A DNA stretch of 56,050 bases, taken from positions 1-56,050 of the forward strand of contig JARGOP010000033.1 in the NCBI GenBank assembly GCA_029233965.1, read 5' to 3'. The stretch is from Verrucomicrobiales bacterium. GTDB taxonomy: Bacteria > Verrucomicrobiota > Verrucomicrobiia > Verrucomicrobiales > DEV007. The translations under genes were made by a program, and so were the position numbers. Below the pieces are notes generated by a model that was not told the origin of the DNA, did no database searches, and saw only the letters and a program-made list of their open reading frames with translations. Below are positions 32,297 to 41,554 of the stretch, one piece after another. Numbering within the stretch: the first letter of the stretch is position 1; each line of letters opens with the position of its first letter.

Positions 32297-34828
32297 ATGT
32301 TCGGCGGACTGGAAGAAGCATTGGAAGGGCTGCAGGTGAACCTGCGGCTCCCCGATCTATGGCAGCAGAAGGCGATTCGGGCCGTCCGTGACGGAAACGA
32401 CGTCATTGTTTCCGCTCCCACCGGTGCGGGGAAAACGTTCATTTTCGAACTGCTCGCCAATGAAGGAAAGCAGCATCCGCAGGGGCGGCAGGCGGTCTTC
32501 ACTGTCCCGACGCGCGCCCTCGCGAACGATAAGTGGCGGGAGTGGAGGAACGCAGGATGGAACGTCGGAATCGCCACCGGAGACCTCGCGGAGAATCTCG
32601 ATGCTCCCGTGATCGTCGCGACCCTCGAAACGCAGCGGGAGCGGTTTCTTTCCGGTCAGGGGCCGTGGCTGCTTGTGATTGATGAATATCAAATGATCGG
32701 AGATCGCCGGCGGGGGCTGCACTACGAGTTAGCGGTCGCCCTTGCCCCTGCCGACACGCGTTTGCTCCTCATGAGTGGCAGCGTCAGCAATGCGAAGCGG
32801 GTTGAGGAATGGCTTACGCGACTGGGGCGTCCCGTCTGTCATGTTGAGACGAAGACCCGACCTGTGCCGCTCGATGAGATTCCGGTGGAGGCTTTTCACC
32901 GGACCGCACCGGGGAAGTATCGGAACTTCTGGCAGCGGCTCGCGATCAACACCCTGCTCTCGGATTGCGGGCCGCTCCTGATCTTTGCGCCTCATCGCAG
33001 AGCCGCGGAGAAAATCGCCTGGAAGATCGCGGAAGTTCTGCCGGAGGATGACCCGCTCAAAGGCGGCCGTGAGTTTGACGTGATCTGTTCCTCTGATGTT
33101 CGCCGACTCATTCAGAAGCGGGTGGCCTTTCACCACTCCGGGTTGAGTTTTGCGGAGCGGGCCGCGGTCGTGGAGCCCCTTGCCAAGGCCGGACAATTGC
33201 ATGTCATCGTGGCCACGATGGGCCTTGCGGCAGGCATCAACTTTTCGGTGCGCTCCGTTTTTGTTGCCGGGACGAGCTATCAGGATGGACCGTTTCAGCG
33301 GGAGGTGAGTCCTGACGAATTGCTCCAGATGTTTGGCCGGGCGGGGAGGCGCGGATTGGACAAAAAAGGGTATGTCATCGTTGGCGATCGGAGTCCGCGA
33401 ATCTACGATGCGCATCCTCTGGAGCTTCACCGTCAAAATGAGCTGGATTGGCCGACCCTGATTCGCCGGATGCATTTCGCGGCGGAATCAGGCAGTTCGC
33501 CTGTGGAAGCGGCTCGCGAGCTGCGTGACCGGCTTTTTTCCCGCCAGAAAATTCATCTTGGTTTTCGCGATCCCGGGGCGGAGTGGGAAGCGGAAGGAGC
33601 CGCTCTCTTCGGGTTGAAGCCGACCCGGAAAGAAGTCCGCAACGCGGCCGGTGAATGGGAGCCGGTTCGCCCGGGAAGGGATTCCACCTGCCCGCTTTCG
33701 AATGCGCTGACGTGGAATCGTGGGAGCTATCGGGCCGCAGAAGGAGACAGCAATCTCATCACCAGTCTCCTCCCGGCCAGGGCGAGGCTCTGTCGTCTCG
33801 ATGGCAAAGGAAAAGGACTGCGGCGCTATGGCCTTGAGATGGCGGTGGCGACCGAGGCTGAGACCGGAAACTTTCTTCTCACCAAATCGACCCGGAAAGT
33901 GGTCGGGGAAAGCGGGAAGCGCTCCGGCTACGGGAGAGAGGAAATCGAGGCTTTGCTGCCGGACGTGATTGCTCCTTCGATGGCACCTGCAAAATTGGAG
34001 GGCTTCGTTCAGCGGGGCCGGAACCTCTATCTCACGGGGCATTTTCGTGACGCGGAGGTAGCGGTCTACCTGGATTCCAGTGACGTTCCGCTCTGTCGTC
34101 CGGAGACCCGCCTCTTCGAAATTGAGGCGACTACGCATTTCACCGACGAGCAGTCCGGCGAAGTGATTGAAACCGCCCCGGGAACTGCAGCCCATGCCTG
34201 GCGAAAGCTTCGCCTCATCGATGAAGCCGGCATCCCGACGAAGCGGGGCGTTCTCTTCAGTTTGTTTCAAGGGGGAGAGGGACTTGCGATCGCGGCGGCA
34301 CTGGAGGACCCGCATTACCCGGTCGATGAGATTATTTTACACCTTGCCAATCTTCGGGCCGGTCACCGGTTTGAGCTGGACTCCGTGCCCGGCGCTGATC
34401 GCCTTGTCGAGTCCGTTGGGAGTGAACGTCTTGCGGCGGCCTGTCGCCAGGCTCATGGTGCGGTCGACTACGAAGGGTATCTGCGTCTGGGGCTGCCGGT
34501 TCAATATGGGGAAGGCGCGGCAGAGGTCCTCTCCCTGATGTTCGAGGGAAAACTTTTTCGACTCTTGTCACAGTCGACTCAACTTGAATTCGGTGCCGGA
34601 GATGTGGAGCGGGCCTTCGTTGAGTGGTTGAGCCTGCTTCGTCATATCACCTACGCTCCGGAGGGAGGGGATGAACGCTGGCGGGAACTCAAGGATGCCG
34701 CCTCCCGTGAGCTTTCAAAACGCGATCGGAGAAGCCCTCTCACTTCGCTTCCGGAGTTGCCTGCGTCGGTCTTGCAGAAGCTACCGCGTCACGGTATCCC
34801 GTTCCGCTCTCTGCGAACCCCTTCTTGA
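32297..34828 (+). CDS. Ski2-like DEAD/DEAH-box helicase
   Basis: An 843-residue superfamily 2 helicase. Motif I is P-T-G-A-G-K-T (41-47), motif II D-E-Y-Q (129-132, not DEAD/DEAH), motif III S-G-S in 'LLLMSGSVSN', and motif VI Q-M-F-G-R-A-G-R-R-G (344-353). The 'AFHHSGLSFAERAAVVEPLAKAGQLHVIVATMGLAAGINF' region (fragments AFHHSGL, ATMGLAAGINF) is typical of Ski2/Hel308-like proteins. The C-terminal 470 residues do not match a domain I recognise. It probably unwinds RNA or DNA; its partner and role are unknown. A YlbF-family gene follows after 31 bases and may be co-transcribed. Confidence 0.85.
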   Translation: MFGGLEEALEGLQVNLRLPDLWQQKAIRAVRDGNDVIVSAPTGAGKTFIFELLANEGKQHPQGRQAVFTVPTRALANDKWREWRNAGWNVGIATGDLAENLDAPVIVATLETQRERFLSGQGPWLLVIDEYQMIGDRRRGLHYELAVALAPADTRLLLMSGSVSNAKRVEEWLTRLGRPVCHVETKTRPVPLDEIPVEAFHRTAPGKYRNFWQRLAINTLLSDCGPLLIFAPHRRAAEKIAWKIAEVLPEDDPLKGGREFDVICSSDVRRLIQKRVAFHHSGLSFAERAAVVEPLAKAGQLHVIVATMGLAAGINFSVRSVFVAGTSYQDGPFQREVSPDELLQMFGRAGRRGLDKKGYVIVGDRSPRIYDAHPLELHRQNELDWPTLIRRMHFAAESGSSPVEAARELRDRLFSRQKIHLGFRDPGAEWEAEGAALFGLKPTRKEVRNAAGEWEPVRPGRDSTCPLSNALTWNRGSYRAAEGDSNLITSLLPARARLCRLDGKGKGLRRYGLEMAVATEAETGNFLLTKSTRKVVGESGKRSGYGREEIEALLPDVIAPSMAPAKLEGFVQRGRNLYLTGHFRDAEVAVYLDSSDVPLCRPETRLFEIEATTHFTDEQSGEVIETAPGTAAHAWRKLRLIDEAGIPTKRGVLFSLFQGGEGLAIAAALEDPHYPVDEIILHLANLRAGHRFELDSVPGADRLVESVGSERLAAACRQAHGAVDYEGYLRLGLPVQYGEGAAEVLSLMFEGKLFRLLSQSTQLEFGAGDVERAFVEWLSLLRHITYAPEGGDERWRELKDAASRELSKRDRRSPLTSLPELPASVLQKLPRHGIPFRSLRTPS

Positions 34829-34859
34829 GGGGTTCAAAAAAGTGTCGTATAGATAGCCC

Positions 34860-35270
34860 ATGGAAGTCCTCTCCCCTAACTCAGCAATTCTCGATAAAAC
34901 CCGTGAGCTCTGCACGCTCATTCTCCAGTCCGGAGAGTATCAGGAGAATGTCAGCAAGATCGAAACCTTCTTCAGGAACGACGACGCGCAGGCGTCCTAC
35001 AAAGAGTTCGCCGCATTGGGTGAAACGCTTCATCAGAAGCAGCAGGCCGGTCTTCTCTCTGACGAAGACGTCGCCGGTTACGATGAGAAGCTGAAAGCAC
35101 TCAAAGCGGATCCGGTCACGGGGGAGTTCATGGAAGCCGAACAGACTCTCAACGGAATCGTCGCTCAAATTTCCAAGACGGTTGGAAAGACTCTCGAACT
35201 GGGTCGTCTTCCCGAGCCTGAAGACATGGAAGAAGGTGGTTGCTGCGGTGGTGGCGGCTGCGGTTGCTGA
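34860..35270 (+). CDS. YlbF/YmcA family protein with Cys-rich tail
   Basis: A 136-residue helical cytoplasmic protein of the YlbF/YmcA family ('AILDKTRELCTLILQSGEY', 'YKEFAALGETLHQKQQAG', 'FMEAEQTLNGIVAQIS'). It ends in G-G-C-C-G-G-G-G-C-G-C. In Bacillus, YlbF and YmcA form a complex with YaaT that binds iron-sulfur clusters and influences RNA maturation by RNase Y. The Cys4 tail may bind a metal or cluster. It follows the Ski2-like helicase by 31 bases, which suggests a shared role in RNA metabolism (inference). Confidence 0.8.
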   Translation: MEVLSPNSAILDKTRELCTLILQSGEYQENVSKIETFFRNDDAQASYKEFAALGETLHQKQQAGLLSDEDVAGYDEKLKALKADPVTGEFMEAEQTLNGIVAQISKTVGKTLELGRLPEPEDMEEGGCCGGGGCGC

Positions 35271-35376
35271 TTCTCCGGCCCGGGCTTAGCAGGCGGCAAA
35301 AAGTCTCATCTCCCTGCGCACGCGTGAATTCGTGAGCCCGGGGAGGAGTGATTCCTGTCGTTCCCGATGCCGATAT

Positions 35377-35412
35377 CCGGGGAGGCGCGATTTGCTATCG
35401 TCCGGCAAGCCC
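35377..35412. repeat. TCCGGRGAGG...CCGGCAAG palindromic repeat, copy 1
   Basis: TCCGGGGAGGCGCGAT (35376-35391 region), TTGCT and ATCGTCCGGCAAG form an imperfect hairpin (GCGAT/ATCGT). The layout matches 46804-46840 at about three quarters of aligned positions, and more loosely 52331-52365. It lies in the convergent gap between the YlbF-family gene and bioA. Confidence 0.5.
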
Positions 35413-35418
35413 TGACTC

Positions 35419-36723
35419 TCAGCCAAGCACATCGTGCGTTGCTTTTTCGAGTGCGTCGATGGCCCGGCTGATTTGGTTTTCAGATATCGCCAGTGGAGGC
35501 ATCAATGTCAGAGTGTCGCGGACGGGGCGCGTGAGGAGGCCATGCTTTCGCGCGGCCCGGCAAACCCGGGCTCCGGTTTCCGCTTTCCAATCGAGTGCTT
35601 CTCCTGAGCGGGCATCGACCAGGTCAATGCCGGCGATGAGGCCCACCTGGCGGAGTTCACCGAAATGAGGGCAGCGATCCACGACTTCCCTGAGAATACT
35701 TGCAAAGGTCTCAATTTTCGAGGGTAGCGACTCGAGCACGTTTTTCTCCTCGAAGACTTGCAGGCTTCCCAGCGCGGCGGCGCATCCGAGCGGGTTTGCG
35801 CAGTAACTGTGGCCGTAGAAAAAGGTTTTCAGTTCTTCGTATTCTCCTAGAAACGCATCGTAGATGCGATCACTGGTCAGGGTCGCAGCGAGAGGCAGGT
35901 AGCCTCCGGTGAGACCTTTCGCGAGACAGAGGAAGTCCGGGATGACCTCTTCGTGTTCGCAGGCAAACATTTTTCCAGTGCGACCAAAGCCGGTCATCAC
36001 TTCGTCGAGAATCAGGAAGATGTTGTGGCGGTCACACCACTCGCGCAGTGATTTCAGCATTCCCGCGGGCCAGGTTCGCATGCCGGCGGCCCCCTGAATG
36101 AGCGGCTCAATGATAAGGCCATTGACCGACTCAAGCGTCGCGGGAGGCAGGGCTTCGAGTTCCCCGGGGTTTTCAATGCGGTGGACGTGGTAGCCGTTCG
36201 CGGAAAAGCGATCCTGGAAGACGCCGATTCCCCCGAGTGAGGCGGCCCCCATCGTGTCGCCGTGATAGGCACCGCCAAAGGCGATGAAGCTGTTGCGGTT
36301 TCCCTGCCCTGAGAGCTGCCGATATTGGATCGCCATTTTGCAGGCGCATTCGATCGCGGTGGAGCCGTTGTCGGAAAAAAAGACTTTGGTCAGGGTGTTC
36401 TCAGGGAAAAGGCCGGCCAGCTTTTCGGCGAGCAGAATCGCTGCTTCGTTGGAAAACCCGAGTGCCGAGCAGTGAGCGATTTGATCGAGCTGATTTTTGA
36501 TCGCGGCATTGATCGTGGGATGGCCGTGCCCGTGAATATTCGTCCAGATAGAGCTGTTCCCGTCGAGATAGGAATTCCCTTCGGTATCGGTCAGGATGAC
36601 GCCGCTCCCCGAGGCGATGATGAGCGGATCATACTCCGACTCCGTCCATCCTTTCATCTGGGTGAAAGGATGCCAGAGGTGCGCCTTATCGAGCTGGCGC
36701 AAATGATCGGTTCGCCCGGACAT
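35419..36723 (-). CDS. bioA: adenosylmethionine-8-amino-7-oxononanoate aminotransferase
   Basis: A 434-residue PLP-dependent class III aminotransferase that converts KAPA to DAPA using S-adenosylmethionine in biotin synthesis. '[11 protein letters not shown]' near residues 16-26 is the BioA signature distinguishing it from other class III enzymes. D240 in L-I-L-D-E-V and the Schiff-base lysine K269 in L-A-K-G-L-T-G-G are present, along with 'AYHGDTMGA'. No other biotin gene lies nearby. It follows the HerA-like ATPase gene by 36 bases on the same strand. Confidence 0.95.
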   Translation of the reverse strand: MSGRTDHLRQLDKAHLWHPFTQMKGWTESEYDPLIIASGSGVILTDTEGNSYLDGNSSIWTNIHGHGHPTINAAIKNQLDQIAHCSALGFSNEAAILLAEKLAGLFPENTLTKVFFSDNGSTAIECACKMAIQYRQLSGQGNRNSFIAFGGAYHGDTMGAASLGGIGVFQDRFSANGYHVHRIENPGELEALPPATLESVNGLIIEPLIQGAAGMRTWPAGMLKSLREWCDRHNIFLILDEVMTGFGRTGKMFACEHEEVIPDFLCLAKGLTGGYLPLAATLTSDRIYDAFLGEYEELKTFFYGHSYCANPLGCAAALGSLQVFEEKNVLESLPSKIETFASILREVVDRCPHFGELRQVGLIAGIDLVDARSGEALDWKAETGARVCRAARKHGLLTRPVRDTLTLMPPLAISENQISRAIDALEKATHDVLG

Positions 36724-36759
36724 TCGTCGGGATGGATTGGAGTGAGGCCTTCAGGCCTT

Positions 36760-39195
36760 TCACCACGCGGCGCCCAGTTGTGGTTCAGGATTCACCCGAT
36801 ACGGCATCCAGACGATCCCGACGGCTTTCGCGGAACAATTTTTCTTCAAAGGGGAAAGGCTCAGGGTCTCCAGTTTCTCGTTCATGGGATCCATGGCTTC
36901 CTTGAGATTCCCGACCTCTTCCTCGCATTCGCGCTCAAGATCTTCGAGATCCTTCTGATAATCCTCGACTTTCTCTTTAGCCCTCGCGACATCGCGATCT
37001 TCTTTCCAGGCCCGGGAGGCGCCTGACATGGCGCTACGACTCTTTGTGCTGATGCTCCGTCCTAACACGGCTCCCAGAATCGTGCTGCCGATTTTCATCG
37101 CAGTGTCGAGTTTCGCACTGCTTGCCTGGGCCTGCTGTTCTGCAACGGTGTCCATGGCGCGGGCAATGCGATCTTCGATCGTTTTGATTTTCCTTTCGTA
37201 GCTGTCCTGCAATTCGTCGACTTTTTCGTCGCGGATCTCATGAGCAGCGTGAACGAGGCGCGCGCGGAATTCGCCCTCGGTTTCACCGAGATTGGAGTGT
37301 TGGCCCGTGAGGGGGCTCTTGAAGACGGTGATGGTATGGTTTCCGTAGAGGTAGTCCACGAGTTCCTTGCCAAGGTTGGTCCAGAGATTTGAATCCAGCA
37401 TGGACTGAGGCAGCGGGGAGAATGCGGCGCCATCGACCGGTTCGTTTCCGAGTTGGCTGACTTTCATCTGATTCGGCAAAGCAAGATCCTGCGACCAGTT
37501 TACTTCTCCGGAATCCGGATCGATCTTGTTGATCATGGCGACAGATTCCGTTCCGGAAATCCCTTTCTTGCCGTCCTGATAGCGGACCTCGCCGATTCGA
37601 ATCACCGCAGGGACGTAGTTGATTTCTTCGGGCGGGACGTCGGGACCTGCCGGAATAAAAAAGTCCCGGGCACCCCGGGGAAGCCGCGGACGCATCTTCT
37701 CCGCCCTGGCAGGCTTCGGGCTTTCGGCTTCCGGGGTGGGAGTGGCTGCCTGAATCGCTTCGACTTCGGCACGTTTTCCATCCATCAACTTCTTGATCTG
37801 GCGACGTGCGAGAGGACCGGTGAGATAGCTCATGACCCAGCGAACATGGAAGACGACCGGCGCATCTTCGTGAACGTTGTTCATCAGAAAGACACGACTC
37901 CCGAGGCCGGCGAGGAGTTGCTCCATTTTACCGCGATCAAATCCGCTGTCATTGCGTGAGGTGGCTCCTTCGAGTCCGTCGAGGACGCGCGCCTTATCCC
38001 GCTCGGTCTGGAGTCGACCGAGCCACCACGTTCCGATGTTGGAAAGCGCTTTGTAGTCCAGATCGACAGGGTTCTGTGTTGCTAACAAAACACCAAGGCC
38101 GAAGGCGCGGGCCTGCTTCAGCATCGTCATCATCGGCTTTTTCGATGGAGGCATTGCCGAGGGTGGAAGATACCCGTAGATCTCATCCATGTAGAGGAGT
38201 GCCCGGAGACTGGTGGTCCCCGTTTGGGATCGCATCCATCCCAGCATCTGGTTCATGAGAAGGGAGACAAAGAACATGCGCTCTGAGTCACTGAGATGCG
38301 CGATGGAGAAGATCGAGATGCGCGGTTTGCCTTCCGGCGTGTGCATCATGCGCTTGATATTGAGCGGCTCGCCCTCGAGCCAGGTTGAGAATCCGGGGGA
38401 GGCGAGAAGATTATTCATCTTCATCGCGAGCTCGCGCCGGTCCTTCTCGGGGCAGACGGTCTCCAGATCCATGACGCCGATCTTCTCAAACGGCGGAACC
38501 TGAATATGGCGGATGAGACTTTCGAGAGTGACTCCGTGTCCAGCCTGCCAGGCGTGGCTGAAAATATTCGAAAGGAGAATGTGCTCCGGGTCCTGAATCG
38601 GATCAGCATCGACCCCGACAAGTGAGAGGAGGCTGCAAACAGTCGACTCGATGCGCTCGGCAAAGGCTTCGGCATCATCGATGACTTCAAACTCCGGAAC
38701 ATCGAGGGAGCTGAGAATCGAAACCGGCAGCCCCGCGTTCGATCCCGGCGTATAGACGGTCAGATCGACTTTATCGCGGAAGGATTGAATGCGCTCCGGG
38801 CCCTGCCCCCAGCTCGCGAGCCCGTTTTTCCACATTTCCGCGGTCTTCGCGGCGTGCTCGTCCGGAGTGATGCCTTTTTTCAACGCATCGTCCTCGTTGA
38901 TCCAGGGACGAAAATCCTCCGGGGCGAGATTGGGGAACGTGAGGAGCAGGTTCGCGATGTCTCCTTTTGGATCGATGACAATGGCGGGAATGTTGTCCAT
39001 CGCCGCTTCTTCGAGAAGAGCCATGCAGAGTCCGGTCTTACCGGAACCGGTCATGCCGAGGACAACGCCGTGCGTGACGAGGTCTTTTGAGTCGTAGAGT
39101 ACGAGATCCTCCTCCAGTTCCTTCCCGGCGAGGTCATATTCGCGGCCGAGGTAGAACTTGCCAAGCTGTTCGTACGAGTCGGTTTTGATTTCCAT
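36760..39195 (-). CDS. HerA/DUF87-type ATPase with C-terminal coiled coil
   Basis: An 811-residue cytoplasmic ATPase. Walker A is G-M-T-G-S-G-K-T (47-54), followed by V-I-D-P-K-G-D near 73-79; Walker B is L-L-Y-M-D-E-I-Y (333-340). An arginine-finger-like 'LLATQNPVDLDYKALSNIGTWWLGRLQTERDKARVL' segment (fragments ATQNPVDLD, GRLQTERDKARVL) is typical of HerA-like hexameric pumps. The C-terminal 200 residues include a long coiled coil (about 640-770). Relatives move DNA or protein; the role here is unknown. A small secreted protein gene precedes it by 18 bases. Confidence 0.88.
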   Translation of the reverse strand: MEIKTDSYEQLGKFYLGREYDLAGKELEEDLVLYDSKDLVTHGVVLGMTGSGKTGLCMALLEEAAMDNIPAIVIDPKGDIANLLLTFPNLAPEDFRPWINEDDALKKGITPDEHAAKTAEMWKNGLASWGQGPERIQSFRDKVDLTVYTPGSNAGLPVSILSSLDVPEFEVIDDAEAFAERIESTVCSLLSLVGVDADPIQDPEHILLSNIFSHAWQAGHGVTLESLIRHIQVPPFEKIGVMDLETVCPEKDRRELAMKMNNLLASPGFSTWLEGEPLNIKRMMHTPEGKPRISIFSIAHLSDSERMFFVSLLMNQMLGWMRSQTGTTSLRALLYMDEIYGYLPPSAMPPSKKPMMTMLKQARAFGLGVLLATQNPVDLDYKALSNIGTWWLGRLQTERDKARVLDGLEGATSRNDSGFDRGKMEQLLAGLGSRVFLMNNVHEDAPVVFHVRWVMSYLTGPLARRQIKKLMDGKRAEVEAIQAATPTPEAESPKPARAEKMRPRLPRGARDFFIPAGPDVPPEEINYVPAVIRIGEVRYQDGKKGISGTESVAMINKIDPDSGEVNWSQDLALPNQMKVSQLGNEPVDGAAFSPLPQSMLDSNLWTNLGKELVDYLYGNHTITVFKSPLTGQHSNLGETEGEFRARLVHAAHEIRDEKVDELQDSYERKIKTIEDRIARAMDTVAEQQAQASSAKLDTAMKIGSTILGAVLGRSISTKSRSAMSGASRAWKEDRDVARAKEKVEDYQKDLEDLERECEEEVGNLKEAMDPMNEKLETLSLSPLKKNCSAKAVGIVWMPYRVNPEPQLGAAW

Positions 39196-39213
39196 GATGA
39201 AAGAAAAGTGAGG

Positions 39214-39672
39214 TCAGGGAATGAGGGTGTAGCTGATCGATTCGCCGTGAACGCTCTGCATGCCGGGGCGTCCCTGCCATCCCCATAGTTTGAATTTAAG
39301 CTTCGATCCTGTTTTGCCTGCCTTCGCAAAGTCGGCGCTCGTCAGGGTAAAGCGACCACGGCCCGCTGAGGAAACGGGTGGGTGGATCGTTTTCATGACC
39401 TTCAGCCCCGAACGGATTTCGATCTTCGAAACAAAGCCCTGCCTCGTTCGATACGCATAGGGAATCGAAGCGCCGGATTTGAAAGTGCGGGAGCCGCTCG
39501 CATCTCTCGTGATGTGAACATTCGGGCGATAGAGCTGCCGTCTTTCCTGGCGGCGGAGGGTATCGAAGGTTCGGTTCGGTCGAAACCCGAACTGAGCTTC
39601 GGCGCTTGTCGTACAAAATCCGCTGGCGAGAAAGACCGGAACGAGAAGTGAAAGTAAGGTTCGTGAGGCCAT
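39214..39672 (-). CDS. small secreted protein of unknown function
   Basis: A 152-residue exported protein (signal peptide ending A-E-A-Q near 27). The mature part is basic, with 'RRQERRQLYRP' near 40 and two beta-rich halves ('IPYAYRTRQGFVSKIEIRSG', 'GRFTLTSADFAKAG'). I do not recognise the family. It starts a leftward set, 18 bases before the HerA-like ATPase gene. Confidence 0.7.
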   Translation of the reverse strand: MASRTLLSLLVPVFLASGFCTTSAEAQFGFRPNRTFDTLRRQERRQLYRPNVHITRDASGSRTFKSGASIPYAYRTRQGFVSKIEIRSGLKVMKTIHPPVSSAGRGRFTLTSADFAKAGKTGSKLKFKLWGWQGRPGMQSVHGESISYTLIP

Positions 39673-39749
39673 AGGAGAGAGGGTGGTCCGTGTTTACGTT
39701 GTCGCATGGGACGGGGCAGTATGATAGGAACTTCACTCTCGAATTTCCA

Positions 39750-41234
39750 ATGTTTCTTATGAGTAAATCCGCCATCTTCTGTTTCCTCTTCCTCTCACTT
39801 TTTCTGAACGCTTCGGTTCAGGGCGAAGACTCCCGTCTTCCGAATGTCGTCATCGTTTTCACAGACGATCAGGGTTATGGTGACGTCGGCGTCTTCGGTG
39901 CGGAAGGCTACGAGACGCCGCATCTCGATAAAATGGCCGCCGAAGGTCGCATCTTTACCCGCTGGTATGCCGCGCAGGCCGTCTGTTCCGCTTCGCGGAC
40001 CGGTCTTTTGACCGGCTGCTATCCGAATCGTCTCGGAATGCATGGAGCTCTTGGACCGGGCAGCGCTCACGGCATCAACCCGGAGGAGACAACGCTTCCG
40101 GAGGTGTTCAAATCGAAAGGCTACGCCACCGGAATCTTCGGCAAATGGCATCTCGGCGATCACGAGAAGTTTCTCCCGCTGAATCATGGATTTGATGAGT
40201 ACTTCGGGATTCCCTACTCGAACGACATGTGGCCGATGCACCCGACGGCAAAGCATTTTCCGCCCCTTCCCCTGATCGAAGGCAACGACTGGCTGCGTCA
40301 TGCCGATGAACAGGATCAGAAAATGATGACGACCTGGCTGACGGCGAAGGCCGTGGATTTCATCAACCGGAATCGCGAGAATCCGTTTTTCCTCTACGTG
40401 CCCCACCCGCAGCCCCACGTTCCGCTTTATGTCAGTGATCGCTTTGCCGGAACGACTGAAAATGGGATTTACGGGGATGTCATCGCCGAAATCGACTGGT
40501 CGGTGGGAGAGATTCTCAATGCGATCAGCACGAATGGCCTCGACGAAAATACGCTCGTCATTTTCACGAGTGACAACGGGCCGTGGCTTTCCTACGGGAC
40601 TCATGCAGGTTCTTCCGGGCCGCTTCGCGAAGGCAAGGGGACGTCCTGGGAGGGTGGCTATCGTGAGCCATGCATCATGCGCTGGACCGGAACGATTCCG
40701 GCGGGGACGGTGACGGACACACCGGCGATGAATATCGATCTCCTCCCGACCCTCGCGAATTTGATCGGAGCGGACCTGCCTGAGAAAGAGATCGACGGTC
40801 TCGACGTCTGGCCGATTATTTCAGGGGAAGAGGGCGCGAAGAATCCTCACGATGCCTACTGGGTCTACTACAAGCAGAATGAACTGCAGGCCGTCATGAG
40901 CGGTGACTGGAAACTGGTTCTTCCGCATACCTACCGAACCCTGGGAGGTCGTGAGGGCACCAGTGACGGGCTTCCGATCCAGTATGAAAATGTCAAATCC
41001 GGTCTTGAGTTGTATGATCTCAGTAAGGATATCGGGGAAACGGAAAACCTTGCCGAAGCGATGCCGGAAAAAGTGGCTGAGATGATGAAGCACGTTGAAG
41101 CCGCCCGTGCCGAGTTGGGGGACCGCCTTGTGAAGCTGGAGAGCGGTCCCGGTTCACGCGAGCCCGGAAGACTCACGGAAGAGGAGCGGATCGCTCTTGA
41201 GAAAAAACATTGGCCCGACGGAAAGAAAAAGTGA
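39750..41234 (+). CDS. secreted sulfatase (CxAxR type)
   Basis: About 494 residues from the ATG at 39750; the ATG at 39759 (491 residues) is equally plausible and neither has a clear ribosome site. The signal peptide ends near S-V-Q-G. D39-D40, the formylglycine motif C79-S-A-S-R83 and G-K132-W-H134 are intact, with H219, H223 and D275-N276 completing the metal/active site. It is a Cys-type sulfatase that needs maturation, with substrate unknown. The ferredoxin gene follows after 25 bases, so it may be the first of a rightward set (sulfatase, ferredoxin, metF, parvulin). Confidence 0.92.
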   Translation: MFLMSKSAIFCFLFLSLFLNASVQGEDSRLPNVVIVFTDDQGYGDVGVFGAEGYETPHLDKMAAEGRIFTRWYAAQAVCSASRTGLLTGCYPNRLGMHGALGPGSAHGINPEETTLPEVFKSKGYATGIFGKWHLGDHEKFLPLNHGFDEYFGIPYSNDMWPMHPTAKHFPPLPLIEGNDWLRHADEQDQKMMTTWLTAKAVDFINRNRENPFFLYVPHPQPHVPLYVSDRFAGTTENGIYGDVIAEIDWSVGEILNAISTNGLDENTLVIFTSDNGPWLSYGTHAGSSGPLREGKGTSWEGGYREPCIMRWTGTIPAGTVTDTPAMNIDLLPTLANLIGADLPEKEIDGLDVWPIISGEEGAKNPHDAYWVYYKQNELQAVMSGDWKLVLPHTYRTLGGREGTSDGLPIQYENVKSGLELYDLSKDIGETENLAEAMPEKVAEMMKHVEAARAELGDRLVKLESGPGSREPGRLTEEERIALEKKHWPDGKKK

Positions 41235-41259
41235 GAGGGCGGCGTATCTATCCGTCACT

Positions 41260-41547
41260 ATGGCAGAATACGAGGACCGATACCCCAACAACACTCCCGG
41301 AGCTTTCTACGTCGATGACCAGTGCATCGACTGCGACATGTGTCGTCTTAACGCACCGGACTTTTTCACCCGGGACGATGAGGGCGCTCATTCCTTTGTC
41401 CACCGGCAGCCGCTAAGCGAAGATGAGGTGAAGCTCTGTCTCGAAGCGGTCGATGGCTGCCCCGTCGAGGCGATCGGCAGCGACGGACCCACTGAGGAAA
41501 TCGGGGGGAAAAATCACTGCCGTCTTCCGGATTTCGTGCGACAGTAG
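41260..41547 (+). CDS. single-cluster ferredoxin
   Basis: From the ATG at 41260 it has 95 residues. Iron-sulfur ligands are C22-I-D-C25-D-M-C28 and C67-P; with C60 not part of the usual pattern. This fits a one-cluster [4Fe-4S] (or [3Fe-4S]) ferredoxin of the ferredoxin-13/64 type, an electron carrier. An alternative longer start has no family similarity. It is 7 bases upstream of metF. Confidence 0.88.
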   Translation: MAEYEDRYPNNTPGAFYVDDQCIDCDMCRLNAPDFFTRDDEGAHSFVHRQPLSEDEVKLCLEAVDGCPVEAIGSDGPTEEIGGKNHCRLPDFVRQ

Positions 41548-41554
41548 CCGCCAC

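Noticed and set aside
34815-34841. GAACCCC/GGGGTTC hairpin at the end of the helicase gene
   Set aside because: It is followed by an A-run on the plus strand, and on the minus strand the T-run precedes the stem, so it does not fit an intrinsic terminator in either direction.
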